From Diploscapter coronatus (Eukaryota > Nematoda > Chromadorea > Rhabditida > Rhabditidae): DNA of 64,000 bases. A program made the position numbers and the translations under genes. The notes below the pieces were generated by a model. That model did no database searches and was not told where the DNA came from. It saw only the letters and a list, made by a program, of their open reading frames with translations. The stretch is from contig OZ038422.1 in NCBI GenBank assembly GCA_964036155.1, forward strand, positions 15,833,201 through 15,897,200. Direction: 5' to 3'. Shown piece by piece: positions 1 to 11,500 of the stretch (position 1 is the first letter of the stretch; each line of letters begins with the position of its first letter).

Positions 1-656
1 TCCTCTCTCCTTATCCTTCTTTCTCCCTCTCATCCTTTCTCTCCCTTTCCTTCTCTATCCCTCTCTCCTTCTTTGTCGGCTTCCTCAAATCTCTTCCTGT
101 CTTGTCATTGCTCTCTGTAACTCATCCCCTCACTCCATCTCTTCCAAACTCTTCTTCCAAATTTCGCTTGTTGCACTTCCTCGCTTCCCCTCGCACAGCT
201 ATACTCTAATTTTGTGACTTTACAATTGTAACGATCGACTATTTTTGGGAGCAGTCAATATTTTTTTACTGAAATTGTAGTGATTTTTAGTTTTTCCAAT
301 ACACGTATTTTATTTCGCTTGCATTTTTCTTCTGTTTTTTTTGTCTGGTTCTCATTTGATCTTTCTCGCACTAGTTCATCATGAACAGTCAATACGATAC
401 TTCCGCGCAATTTTCAGATTATTCTCTCATTTCGCAGTAAAACTCACTTTGAATGTGTATTCCGAAATTTTTGAAGTTCGAAACTTCAGACAAGAATTTT
501 TAAAATAACTTTTCAATCAATTATATCCTCTCTTCTTCTCACAAGCGTGATAATTGACATAGTTCCCTAATTTTTTAGGTTGTGGATGAATGTCAGCAAG
601 TCGAAAATGTCCTATGGTTAGATGAGTAGTCATTATTCAATTTCACCTCATTAGTC
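1..656. other. Upstream region with pyrimidine-rich tract
   Basis: No gene is visible. The first 200 bases are an almost pure C/T tract on the + strand with irregular CTCTC and CCTTT runs and no exact tandem unit. The remainder is AT-rich and probably holds the promoter of the esterase-like gene that starts at 657. A TTTTTTAG at about 573-580 is a possible splice acceptor or spliced-leader site roughly 77 bases before the start codon. Confidence 0.5.
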
Positions 657-3600
657 ATGGAATGGGCACTAGATCGAATAGTCGTAGCGCAGATTTACCG
701 ATTGTTGTTTCTATTAGTCATGGTAGCCCATCGAAGTCGAGCTCAAGTTCGAACTATTGGACCTTTCGAGCTAAACATTAATTCTGGAGCTATTCGCGGA
801 GAACGACTAGTGAGATTTTTCTATCGAATTCACATAATTTTATCATAATGTCGAAGAAATAGTCTGAAGAACGTCCCTTAGCAGGAAAAAATGCCGCTCA
901 ATTGAGAAACAACTTTAAAAATGGGGAACGCTCTTTTGAAAAATCCGTATGCGTCCCGAGTAGATTTAACAAAATTCTACCAACACATATAGATTACAAA
1001 ATCTATAATGACCAAAATTTGAGCTAATCAACGGCGAGGACTATGCAGTATTCAAGGGAATTCCATATGCAATGCCTCCTGTGGGCTCAATGCGGTTTGA
1101 GCTGCCTCAGGAGCCGGCCAGTTGGAGAGGAGTCATGAATGTCACCCAATTCAGGCAAATTCTCACTTATTATCGTCTTTACCAAACTTCGTTTTCAGTG
1201 CAATGTGCGTGCAGAAAATCGACGAATCTTTGAAAGAACCTGAACGATACATTACGCACATTTCTGAAGATTGCCTATATTTGAACATATTCGCTCCTAC
1301 ACCGGTATATTTTTGTGCTAATTATAGTGTAAAATGTCTCTCCGATATTCACCTAACCGCTTATCTTTGTTATTCTTCTCAGCGAAAAAATTGCCGAGCG
1401 GTTAGTCTCTCGATACCACCCGATAACTTTTCGCTGAGTTTAAGAACAAAGTTAGACTTTTGGTAGAAAATGTGTTCGTATCCAAATCTTATCGTCTGAA
1501 ATTCAGTACCAGTACACAAATGACACCCATCCTGTGATAGTTTTCATACACGGCGGCGACTTTCAAACTGGTGCCGGTTCAGATCTTCCGCAAACCGCCA
1601 TTCTCGATAATTTTGTTTCTCGGAAAATCGTCTTCGTCACTATTAATTATCGACTAGGTCCCATAGGTAATCATGGAATTAAAGTAGATTTGATTCAGTA
1701 TAGTTTAATCGTTTTCTCAACTTAACAAGAAGAATTGGCATAAAATTCGACTCGTTCTTGATGCCATAAAATATTCAAGCGAATCGATTTCAGGCTTCCT
1801 CTCGGGTGGGGATGATGACCTTCCAGGGAATCTTGGTCTGTGGGACCAAATATGGGCATTGAAATGGGTCAAGGCAAGTCTTTTTATTCTCCAAAGAATA
1901 ATTACGAAATATTTCAACGTCGTAATATAAGGAAATGAAACTTACAAGGGAAGCTTCCGAAATGTCCGCCTCCGATTTGGCCGACTTTTTCAGCATGGGA
2001 ATTTTCCATGACGCTAATAACGAACCTGGGAATCAATCATTGTAACGGTGGCCTCCTGGTCTTGGGAATCCTAAGCGCTTTGATAGTAGAAAAATGTTTT
2101 ATTTTACAGGGAAATAATGCATACTAATTTGAAGTTTCAATTTGGCATACAATTTTTCACCGCATAAAATGGCTTTCAAGAGTGCCAAGGACACAAGGAG
2201 ACTACCATTGCACTCCTCGACTTCAGAATCGTGACCAGCGTCATGAAAAACCCCAATGGGTGAAAAATAAGCCAAATCGAAGGCGGACATTTCTGAAAGT
2301 TCCCTGGTTATGTGTGATGTTAGGATAGGGGGGATTTTATCGATTGACAAAATCTTTCCATGTTGCGTGTCTTGATGTTTATTTTCCCAGATTGTTTCCT
2401 TAATCAGTTCATTCGATTCAGGCAAACGCTGAGGTGTTTGGAGGCGATCCGAACAACATATCATTGATGGGTCATGGGTCGGGCGCCGCTTCTGCGTCAA
2501 TCTTAGCACTATCGCCAAGGGCTGAGGGTAACGACATTTAGTCATTTGGAGAATTTTCAAAAATAGTGAAAGATTTAGGACTATTCAACAAAGTTATCCT
2601 GATGTCAGGATCAGCTCTTCAACCTGGCGCCGTAAGGGAAACAGCCTACAATGCAACTTTGGAGCTGGCCGTCAAAATGGGGTGCAGGTCAGTATTTGTG
2701 TTGTGATTCATCTAAAGCTTATTTTAAAAACGAACTCACTAGTCAACTAGTTCATTACATTTCAGGGCTATAAATTCAACTCAAATCAAAGAATGCCTCC
2801 GACGACGAACAAGAGATGAGATGCTTGATTATCGGGTATGTTCTGAAGATGTTGAATGTTCCTTACTTTCATCCATAACTTGATGATGAAATTGGTGGGG
2901 TTGACTCGTATTGAAAACGGTAGAAGGAACAGCTCCATAATTCTGTTATAAATATTTGAACTGACGAAAGAACGCTCTAATGCTCTAATATTTTCAGCGC
3001 ATTCATTACGACGATTACATGGAATTCGTCCCCATAGTCGATGGAGCTGGGGGTGTGATTCCCGAGATTCCAGAGGATTTGGCGAAGCATCGAAAGAAAG
3101 TACCTATGATGATCGGGACAACCAAGGACGAGAGCTCGTTGAGCATATGTAAGCAGTATCATTCGAAATTCATGTGCTATTATGCTGTTTCAGTAATTCT
3201 CAACGAGAAGAGTGTCAACTTCAGCGATTTGTCGACAGAAATCGCGGAGAAATTAGCGGATAATTTGACACTCTCCTATACACAATTTCAAAATCACAGG
3301 TTGATCTCTCAGGTACGATTAGCTTTCAATTAATTGAATTTATAACAAGGGGAGGTTCGGACCAAGGGTGCACACACGCTTAAAATTCTAGCCCTTTCAA
3401 CTTTTCATAACGAAAATCAGCAAGATAAATTGAAATTTTGATGCATGATAGTTGGAACTTTGAACCAGGAAATAGTCATCATGCCACTGAAAGTATCGAT
3501 CAACATACAACATACGAGTCGAAAATTCGAGTAATTATAACAAGCGATAGATAGATCAAATTTTAGGGATGCAAAGCAGAATACGTCTGGCCTAACATTG

Positions 3601-5082
3601 ATCCTTCACTTCCGGATGGAGTTTTGTTCAATTCGGTGCTCAAAGTAAACAAAAAAAAACAAATAAGCTGACGAGGAGATTATACCTGATTTAGATGTTT
3701 TCGCATTTTTGGCACGATGCTCCAGCTTCGAGGCTAGCTACTTACTACGCAAGGAAAGCCCCAGTATTCCTCTATTCATTCGACCACATTTCCGAAAATT
3801 TCTATGATCATGCAAGTGAGTAAATTCAACATGACGATCAAAAACGTTTAGATTTCCAACAGAATTATCATCAGCATATCAAATTTTCTAGATTTGTGGC
3901 TCTGAGTAAATAATAGAAACATATCTTAGGAGCTTTCCACGGTGTCGATAAACTGCACCTGTTCAACGTCGTTCCGAAATTCCTTCGAACTCGAAAAGAC
4001 ATGAATTGGCAGCTCGACAAACGAGTCGTCGAGATTTTCTCCGATCTCATCGTCAATTTTGCCAAGACTGGGTTGGATAAGTAGTCAGTTGTATGACAAT
4101 CAAAGCAAATTTAGTCATCCGACTCCCGATGGTTCAAACTTCAATTTCAACTGGACAACGATGAATGAGAAGGAGCTCAACTATCTATCGATAACCGATA
4201 ATCCGACCATGGAGGTGTTTTTGAAGAGAAATCTAGTTTTACGATAAATTTAGGTGGGTTATCGATGGGATGGTCACGTGTTCTGGAATTGGTACGCTCG
4301 ATCTCTCGACGCTGTCGATGTAGGCAATCTCCAAAGGATAACACAACTCGATAAGGATATCGGTAATTGGCAGGTGAGTAATTTTAAAGACATGAAATAG
4401 GATTGCACAAATTTATGAGTCTGCTCCTAATCATCCGAAACAAAAATGTCTAAAAAAAATTAGATCCAACAACCGTCATTGCCTGAGAAATCTGAATCTT
4501 CAAGTTCTCTGGCATCGGTATTCTCATTAATCTCAATTCCAATTCCTTACCATTTTTATTTTTCTGGCTCGAATTCTTCGATAATTTTTGACAAATCCGT
4601 TGGTCATATAATCTTTCTTAAAATTTCAAATATTGTAAAGAAATAGGAAAACTGAGCATATTTTAACCTACTTCTTTATTTTAGAAGATTACATTATTTA
4701 TTACAAAATAGGTTTTGGTCAGGAAAGGGTGAGTTCAGCTTAATCGCATTGGGGCTCTGTGAAATGGAAAGAGTGAATGAGTGAGTGGAAATAATAGGAA
4801 AACGATCTAATTTATATGAACGCTAAATTAATAAAGTGGAGAAATGTTAGACAGATTGCTCATAATAAGTCATCATCTTGTGAGTTTGGTCTTGAAGTTT
4901 AGAAGTCGTATAAAAATTAAAAAGTGAAATGAATTATTTCACGACAAATATCACTTCATACAGCCAAAGTTATTCAGTTTGCAACGGCGATGCTCTCCTT
5001 CTGCTCACTGTTCTTCTTCACAATTCTCGTCGGATTGGCCTGTTATTGCACCAGGAAAGACTCGGAAGAAGACGAATTATGA
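657..5082 (+). CDS. Membrane-anchored carboxylesterase-like protein, probably non-catalytic
   Basis: Seventeen exons keep phase throughout and give about 634 aa: 657-809, 1024-1154, 1199-1304, 1507-1666, 1794-1873, 2422-2527, 2579-2687, 2766-2835, 2998-3148, 3194-3312, 3567-3644, 3695-3815, 3930-4071, 4115-4214, 4254-4373, 4464-4517, 4978-5082. The 13/14 junction could instead use the donor at 4081. Order: hydrophobic signal (residues 1-29), FKGIPYAMPPVGSMRF, SEDCLYLNIFAP, oxyanion HGGDF (about 145), NYRLGPIGFLS, FGGDP, the nucleophile elbow, Glu in TTKDES (about 350), His in AFHG (about 465), then one C-terminal transmembrane helix (about 603-624) and a ten-residue acidic tail. The elbow is GHGSG (227-231) where active members have GESAG, so the serine position holds Gly, as in neuroligins. 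The short tail is unlike neuroligin; nematode membrane CEST-type esterases are the closer architecture. Introns 2 and 5 use GC donors. AATAAA lies at 5217-5222. Confidence 0.9.
1943..2310. repeat. Diverged inverted repeat (fold-back) inside esterase intron 5
   Basis: About 135 bases at 1945-2080 match the reverse complement of about 2170-2308 at roughly 70% by eye. The best block is AAATGTCCGCC..CGATTTGGC, followed by CATGACGCT in both arms. The arms lie within the 548-nt intron 1874-2421, so the pre-mRNA could form a long hairpin. Both arms read open for 25-45 codons in the same relative frame (EMSASDLADFF and EMSAFDLAYFS), which suggests a duplicated coding fragment; its source is unknown. 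Confidence 0.7.
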
Positions 5083-5667
5083 TTTGTTTTTAAAATTCAA
5101 TTAATCTTTAGGTATGATAAGTTATGTTTTCAAATTAATTTATTTTTGCCGTTTTCTTATTATTTTTGGCGTATGCTGGCCTAACGAAACTTCGTGCGAT
5201 TTTTTGTAACTCTAAAAATAAATAATTCAGAAAATTGCACAATTCAAGTTTCGTTTTCAGACTAGCATAAATCCAAACCTGAATATATCATTTTCTAAAA
5301 TAATTATTTCTTTTTAATAGTTTGCCGCTAAAGACCTCAGTTTTTACCAAAAATCTCTTAATTTTGATCATTTTCTAGGAACTTCCTTATCAAAACTGCC
5401 ATGTCGGATCTTTTCAACTTTAAAGTTCGCCTAACTTGTCATTTTAAATTTAATAAATCGTTTTTAATTTTATTTAAAATTTAACGCGACAGGTTCCATG
5501 AATGATTTATGATAGCTACCATTTCATTAATTGATGTCAAGAATTGATTGATAGTCATGCATCGCATCATGTATCATTCTTGATGTCATTCAAAGTTACT
5601 AGACGAACTATCACAATTCTTGTCTAGACTAAATTTGCTAATTGCTTTTGCGTATATTTATTCGCAA
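5083..5667. other. Intergenic spacer with esterase 3' UTR
   Basis: Holds the 3' UTR of the upstream gene, with AATAAA at 5217-5222, and the presumed promoter of the next gene. An open frame runs upstream of 5668 back to a TGA at 5581 but contains no ATG, so it was not included. No other gene is seen. Confidence 0.5.
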
Positions 5668-7124
5668 ATGTTTGTAAACTTCTTTATTTTTCATCTATTC
5701 GCTCTTCAAATATTTTGTATCGAAGAATCGCGAATTTCAGAATTAGCTAAAGGTATTTTTATCTCAATATTTCTAAGATTTTTACGAACTTTTCAGAATT
5801 AGCCAAAGAGTTTCCGCAAGAAATATCGCTTAATTCCGTTGATATAAATCGCTTGCAAAAGGTGAAGTGAAAGATTTGTTCATAATGACTAAAAACTTAG
5901 GTGAATGAAATAGTACGGAGTAGCGCAAGATCTATTTCGACAAGGTTGAACGAAGTCAAATCGATAGCGGTTGAAGTTGTGAGGTCGAAGATTTTCACGG
6001 GAAGACCACCAACTGACGATGAAATATGGGTAGGCATAAATAATCTTCATACCCATTCTCAACAGACGTTTCATTTCAGAATACCCAGGAAAATAAATTC
6101 AGACAATTGATCGAGAGAAACGATCAATTTGTCAAACGATTGTTGAGCAATGATGTGACTGAAGAAGTGAAGCAACTTGACGAGAAAATTCAAGAGCTCT
6201 ACTCGAAATTGGAAATGTACAGAAATGGGAACGTTTACGTCGTGAAAACTTTGGAAGCAGTCCTGAGAACAGCGCCTGATTCTGCCTTCAATAAATGGGA
6301 AGAGATCCGAAATGAAATCTATGGTGGTCATTCAAGTAGTTCTAAGAAGAAAATACAAAGCCATTCAAAAGTCTCTCAAGTTAGAATAAAGTATTTGCTA
6401 TTTAGAATAATTCGGTTTCAGAAACAACACTTATCAAAGTCGAATATCGATCGAGACAAGCTGATTGAACGTTCGAATTCCTTCATTTGCAAGCAAATAA
6501 ATTTTAGTTTTATAGACTATGCTACGAGTTTCTACAATCGAAATAGCATGGTCATGCCAGATAAAATCGACTTCGTCAATAAGGTTGCTAAAATTTCGAC
6601 AATTTATAGGCAATTTCCAAATTTAGGAGCTGGAAATCATGTATTCCGATGATAAGTCGACCAATGAACGAATTCGACTGGTCAAGGAGAATCATTTTGC
6701 AATGCTACAGGCCGAGTCTGGTGGAAAATCGTTTACGGACGACCAATTAGAAAATAGCTGGGTAAACACTGTTTTTATGACTGCAATTGTCAGAAGTAAC
6801 AAGTTCAGAGAGAAGTAGCAGACGGCAAAATTAACTGGCTTCGATTTATCGACGGCATAAATCAACGATTGGCGCGAAAATCTGATAGGGTATATTGTCA
6901 GACTATTTCTAGTAATTTTGCGATTTTAGATACAAAACCTAAATAAAGCGATCCAAAAAATTCAAGCTTCTCCTGAACTTTACGACGCGAAAGGCAAGGA
7001 AGAAGCAATTGAAATGCTGAAGAAGGCGGTGGAGGAATATTCTGATGAGGAATTAGCGGAGTGGGAAACGACTTTTGAAGGGAGAATTGTTAGTTTCAGA
7101 ATTTTGAATCTTCAATACTTATGA
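5668..7124 (+). CDS. Secreted helical protein with two tandem modules
   Basis: Eight exons in phase give 383 aa: 5668-5752, 5797-5861, 5901-6029, 6080-6379, 6422-6583, 6627-6761, 6809-6889, 6930-7124. The start is the only in-frame ATG and opens a signal peptide (MFVNFFIFHLFALQIFC). The mature protein is charged, nearly cysteine-free and predicted helical. Residues about 51-190 and 232-383 look like duplicates: each has a TDD(E/Q).. W segment ending exactly at an exon boundary (residues 93 and 292), then a heptad-like helix, then an (A/S)P....K..E..... W block. The C-terminal part of each unit weakly recalls the SXP/RAL-2 (DUF148) helix bundle, and a clear member of that family lies at 60278-61498, but the resemblance is too faint to assign. 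Exon 1's end and exon 2's start carry a near-identical AATTAGC(T/C)AAAG, giving ELAKELAK at the junction. Function unknown. Confidence 0.8.
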
Positions 7125-7182
7125 AAGAAAGTTTAGAGGTCTAATTTCGAAAGATCAAGCTAATGAAAATCGAAATCTTGCT

Positions 7183-7222
7183 ATATTATCAATGACCAGT
7201 TACTTGAGACGAAATAAATGAC
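7183..7222. repeat. Solo terminal-repeat copy of an inverted-repeat element
   Basis: The segment contains ACTTGAGACGAAATAAATGA preceded by TATTATCAATGACC. It matches the terminal inverted repeat of the 209-bp element at 56276-56484, so it is probably one end of a decayed copy of that family. The matching opposite end was not found nearby. Confidence 0.55.
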
Positions 7223-7281
7223 ACTGACTCTCGATGCACAGAAATTATCGTATTGTGTTGCAGCAAACTTTACCATTTAGC

Positions 7282-7466
7282 CCTAGGGAGGACGATCGTC
7301 AGGAAACCCTTGCGACTTACCCTTTATAATATTTTCCATACAATTTTGTATCTCTGATCTAAAATTTTCATGAGTTTTCACTGCGTGTGCTCAGTCATAA
7401 CGATAGTTTCGCTCGTGCGACCTACCCTTCGTATATTTTTCTCGCCTGACGAAAGTGTTCCCTAGG
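7282..7466. mobile_element. 185-bp MITE-like element with 22-bp terminal inverted repeats
   Basis: The left end (7282-7303) starts CCTAGGGAGGACGATCGTC. The right end (7445-7466), reverse complemented, starts CCTAGGGAACACTTTCGTC. The two agree at about 18 of 22 positions. Inside are two direct repeats around TGCGAC(T/C)TACCCTT. There is no coding capacity and no clear target-site duplication. The size and ends suggest a non-autonomous DNA transposon. Confidence 0.6.
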
Positions 7467-7583
7467 TCTGACGCTATTATATCATATTCAAGGGATAGAA
7501 GAGTTTGAGTTTGTGATTCCTAGTTGGTTTAATGCTCGAATCTTAGTCTCTTATAGATTTTTTTTTTCATATATTGGAATCGA

Positions 7584-7727
7584 TTTCATGTGAAAAAATT
7601 TGCATGAAATTTGGTACGTATTTCATTGAAACATCGCCAAAGGTCGCTAATTTTACTATGGAGAGGGGCGAGTTTTTCAGTAAAACGCCTACCAAATTTC
7701 ATACAAATTTTTCCAGATGAAATGGGT
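7584..7727. repeat. Fold-back repeat with arms of about 38 bp
   Basis: The left arm GATTTCATG...AAATTTG.ATGAAATTTGGT matches the reverse complement of the right arm at 7688-7727 almost throughout; about 65 bases of loop contain GGAGAGGGGCGAG. It looks like a small non-autonomous element or a decayed palindrome. No coding capacity. Confidence 0.55.
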
Positions 7728-8098
7728 CTCAGTATATGAAGCGTGTATATAAGGCTTTGCGGAGGCGCTAAAATATAGAGCTGTACCTCACTTGCCTGGA
7801 TCTGTGAAATTTTTTAATTTTTCGTGAGATGAACAATTTAAAAAAATTCATAACTTCCTAAAAAGTAATTTATTCGAGTTGGAACTTGGCAGACTTTCAT
7901 AATTTGATCACCCCAATATGCGTATAAAATTTGAGCCGGATTGGTGCACAACAAGTGGATGAACCAGCACCTCATCGAAAAATAGGGGTATATCATTAGT
8001 TTTGCGCGATACTATATTTGTTTATTTCACAACTTGAGATTGATACTCTATTATCCATGTATAATAAACATTAGTTTAGCCTCCACTATTCGGAATAA

Positions 8099-8577
8099 AT
8101 TGATAAAAGTTTCGATTATTTACATCTAAAGAATCAAGTTGAACTTTGTGTTTACTCGCTTTCAACACACCATGTCTGCCAATTTTGTGCATGCTTCAAG
8201 GTTAATGGTGCACACATTGGGAAGGGCGAAAAGGAGCGGGAAAGTCGTTATGTTCTTGATTCATCGACGTTGCAGGTGATAAAATCACTGATACTATGAT
8301 TTTCTCGAAAAATCAATCTTCGAGTTTTGTTTCGATATTCCGTGGAAATTGTTCAAACTTAATACGACCTCCTAACTAAATTTTTAACCTGATTTATGGA
8401 AACTGCATAAACTACACTAGTTTTTCAGGAATGTTATTTTGATATCGATAATCTGAATTCCGACGATAGCATGAAAACGTCGATATCGTTTCCATTTCAT
8501 TCTCATTCAGTAGCTAACAAAAAAGATACTATGCGGGGTATCAAGAAATTAGGCGATCATAAAAAACGCTCAAAATA
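8099..8577 (+). CDS. 3' exons of an unrecognised cysteine-containing protein (partial)
   Basis: Two exons join in phase 0. The first is open from 8099 to the donor GTGATA at 8277; the second runs from 8430, after TTTTTCAG, to TAA at 8575-8577. The first exon reads ...CVYSLSTHHVCQFCACFKV.., with a C-x8-C-x2-C-x-C cluster, then a charged stretch ending STLQ. The second begins ECYFDIDN and ends with a Lys/Arg-rich tail (KKLGDHKKRSK). No ATG occurs in the first exon's frame, so it must start at a splice acceptor (the AAAG at 8128-8131 is the best weak candidate) and at least one 5' exon is missing from this model. No family is recognised. Alternating open frame, good splice sites and stop support a real gene, but the model is incomplete. 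Confidence 0.45.
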
Positions 8578-11500
8578 ACACCGTACGCTCGCAATTCTTC
8601 AAGTATCGCTTGTACTTTCAGCGTTGCGTTTTGTTCTCGAGAAAACGCGAATTTCTTAATTATCTTTTCAATTTTTCTATTTTCCTATTCCATTTTCAAA
8701 ACCAACAAAATTGATAAGACCGATTATTTCCATGATCAGACTTCAATCGGAGCCGTTTTTCGCTGAATCCTGATTCGTTTGCCTTTTTCCTATTTCCTAT
8801 TTCCTGTTTCCTAATTCTTAATTTCAACCTTTTCCTGCATCTTTTTCACAATTTCTCTCCGTTTATCAAATCAGAAATACTGTATTTCTTTTCAGATATT
8901 TTTTGGTTCACTTTTAATAAACCATGATATGAGAAAGATAGTGATTATTTTCATAGATTTTTAGCAAACCAAGCATTTTTTCAGTTATGCATAAGCATGA
9001 AATTGATAAAGAATTATTCATCAAATTCACATTTCTGCATAATTTCATTTCCTCACACCCTTCTTCCAGTTTACTCAATTTTTCTAAATTTCGGTAAAAT
9101 TTCGCAGTCAGCCCCAGGCATTCCGTCATTGCTTTGTCTCCCCCTTCCTTTCAGCTTGCGATGCCGCCTCTAGTGGTCATTCCCGCTATTCTCGTTTCAT
9201 TATCAACTCAACCACACCGATTCCACTTTCAAGCAATACCTATTTTTGTTTACTGATTACTCGCTTTACCAGAATTATCACTGATTTTTTTGTGCATAAC
9301 ATTGATTTTATAATTCATTCTGCATGCATATTTAGATTCTACGACGTTGCTATATTTCGCGTGTCCAATTTTGTCGCTATTTTTATTGAATTTTCTCGAG
9401 ATTTTCTAACATTTTTCAAATTGGTCAATTTTCGAACTCGATACCTCGATTTTTTCTAGCAGCGATTTTTGGGTGCTGAAACCTATGAAATCAAATCACT
9501 CAAATGGACGATTCATGATTTAGTGACGGTTAAATTCAGGCGTAAATTCCTTAGAAAGGCCATTCAAAGGTTAGGGTGGGTGTTGAATGAAGGAGAATTT
9601 CGCGTGGTCCAATTTAAATAACGGACAAAAATGTGCGATGAGAAAAATGAAAATCGAATCCGCGTGACTGTCGCTAATTAACATAACATACGCCCACGCA
9701 TTGCGCGAAAGAAGAAGAAAACTAGACCGTCGGAAATCCGCTATTGCATTTTTTCTCGATTCTTCATTATTTCGATTCGCTTTCGCGCCCTCACAAATGC
9801 GCGCACTTTCTGTCCAATTAGAAACGCAAACAATGCGTTATTTTGCATGTATAAAATGGGTCAAAACGTTCAAGTTCAGCACGTGACGCCTGCAAATTTC
9901 CCGAAAGGCGAGAAGAGGAAAAAGTGTTCGCTCGAATCTCCCAACTTCCGATTTTGTTTGCTTTGGTCGGGAAAATCTCGTGAAATTTGGCATCATTCCA
10001 GCCTTCGAATCGTTCGAATCTGCAAATCTGTCTAATCCCTAATAGCTAAACGTTCAATGAATAGGTGATCACTTGATTCAGTCAGAATTGGTTCCGGTTT
10101 TGCCGCATCGGATCACACGACGTTCCATTCAAATTCATCATAATCTGTTTATAATATCCACTTCCATTTATGGTTTCGGGCAAAGACCAATTTTCTTCTG
10201 CGCGTCAAAAATAATTGCCTGATCATAAAATTGCGTCCTCGCTTTGATTCGATGCAAATAGCGGGAATCGTTGATTATTTTACGCCGCAAAAATGACTAC
10301 CTATTGTTGTGATGCGAAGTTTTTGCAGAACTGCGGTAGTGATAGGAAGTGCCGTTATTTACACTCGAAACTCGAGAAATTTTAGCCCAAAAACCTATTG
10401 ACCCTTATTCCTCATTTTCACTATTGGAACGGGTGGTTAATTTTATGCAAAAGTAGAATAATGACAAATGAACAGTGAATAAATGCAAATACAACTTGAA
10501 AAAAACCGTTCGGCGATTGTTTACTCAATAAATTTAGAGCGAAGTGAACATCCGAACATGTGTTCATGCATTTCCATACGTTCACTTGTATTTACCCAAT
10601 GTTAGTGTCCACAGCTACCGGTGACTTGTACCGTATCTACTGAACAATTGGGTTGTTTGAGAATATATTGTAGCTCAGTTGGTACTCATTTTATTGTTTA
10701 GATTGAGAAATTCACTCGGAAAACTTTCGAAAGGATTTCACTAGCTACATGGGGAGAAAATGTTCGGAACAAGGCATAAATCTTGGTAGGGTCTGGTCAA
10801 TAAATTTATCGGAAATTGGTATTCTTGAAATTTGTCATGATCGAAAGATTTCATGAAAATATGTTTCCTTTTCAGATAAAAACAGTTATTTATGATGTCG
10901 AATCTTTACCTATAACTAAAATTTAAGAACTCATGAAAGGAAACGTTGCACCAAAATTTCAGTCATAGAAAAGTCTCCTAACAAAGAGTAGCAGACAATA
11001 TGCCTGCCTAACTCGGAATTTTGCCTTGTTTTCATGACCTTGAGGTAATTGCGAGCCGAAGATACAAAACTAAAGGAAAATAATACGCATGTTCGTATCT
11101 ACTCTGAACTCCCCATCGTTCATGCAATTTGAACTTGAACGCATGAATGAAATGAGGTTGAAAATTAGTCGGCAAAATATTGAAATCGCTCTCCCCTTTT
11201 ATATAAATGAAAGAGCGGAATAAATTTTGCAAAAAAAATATCGAGAAAGGAAAGGAATAAAAATGCGATAATTTTAGACGTAAGAAATTTTCTTACAGTA
11301 GGGAGCAGCACCTTCCTCTCACAAGAAAATACTTTCTTTACAAGAGATATTTCTTTTTCGTTTTTTTCGTTTTACGAAAACCAATACTCGTAACCATAAT
11401 TTTGAAATCTAGACAAATGAAAATGAAGATCGAATTCGATTCAGCTTTGACCCTGCTGATTTTTGGTATGAGAAAAGCTGATACGTTATGGAGATTCTTG

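Noticed and set aside
2099..2560. 153-codon - strand open frame in the esterase gene
   Set aside because: It spans the right arm of the intronic fold-back and the antisense of esterase exon 6. No start context or splice support of its own; recorded as part of the repeat instead.
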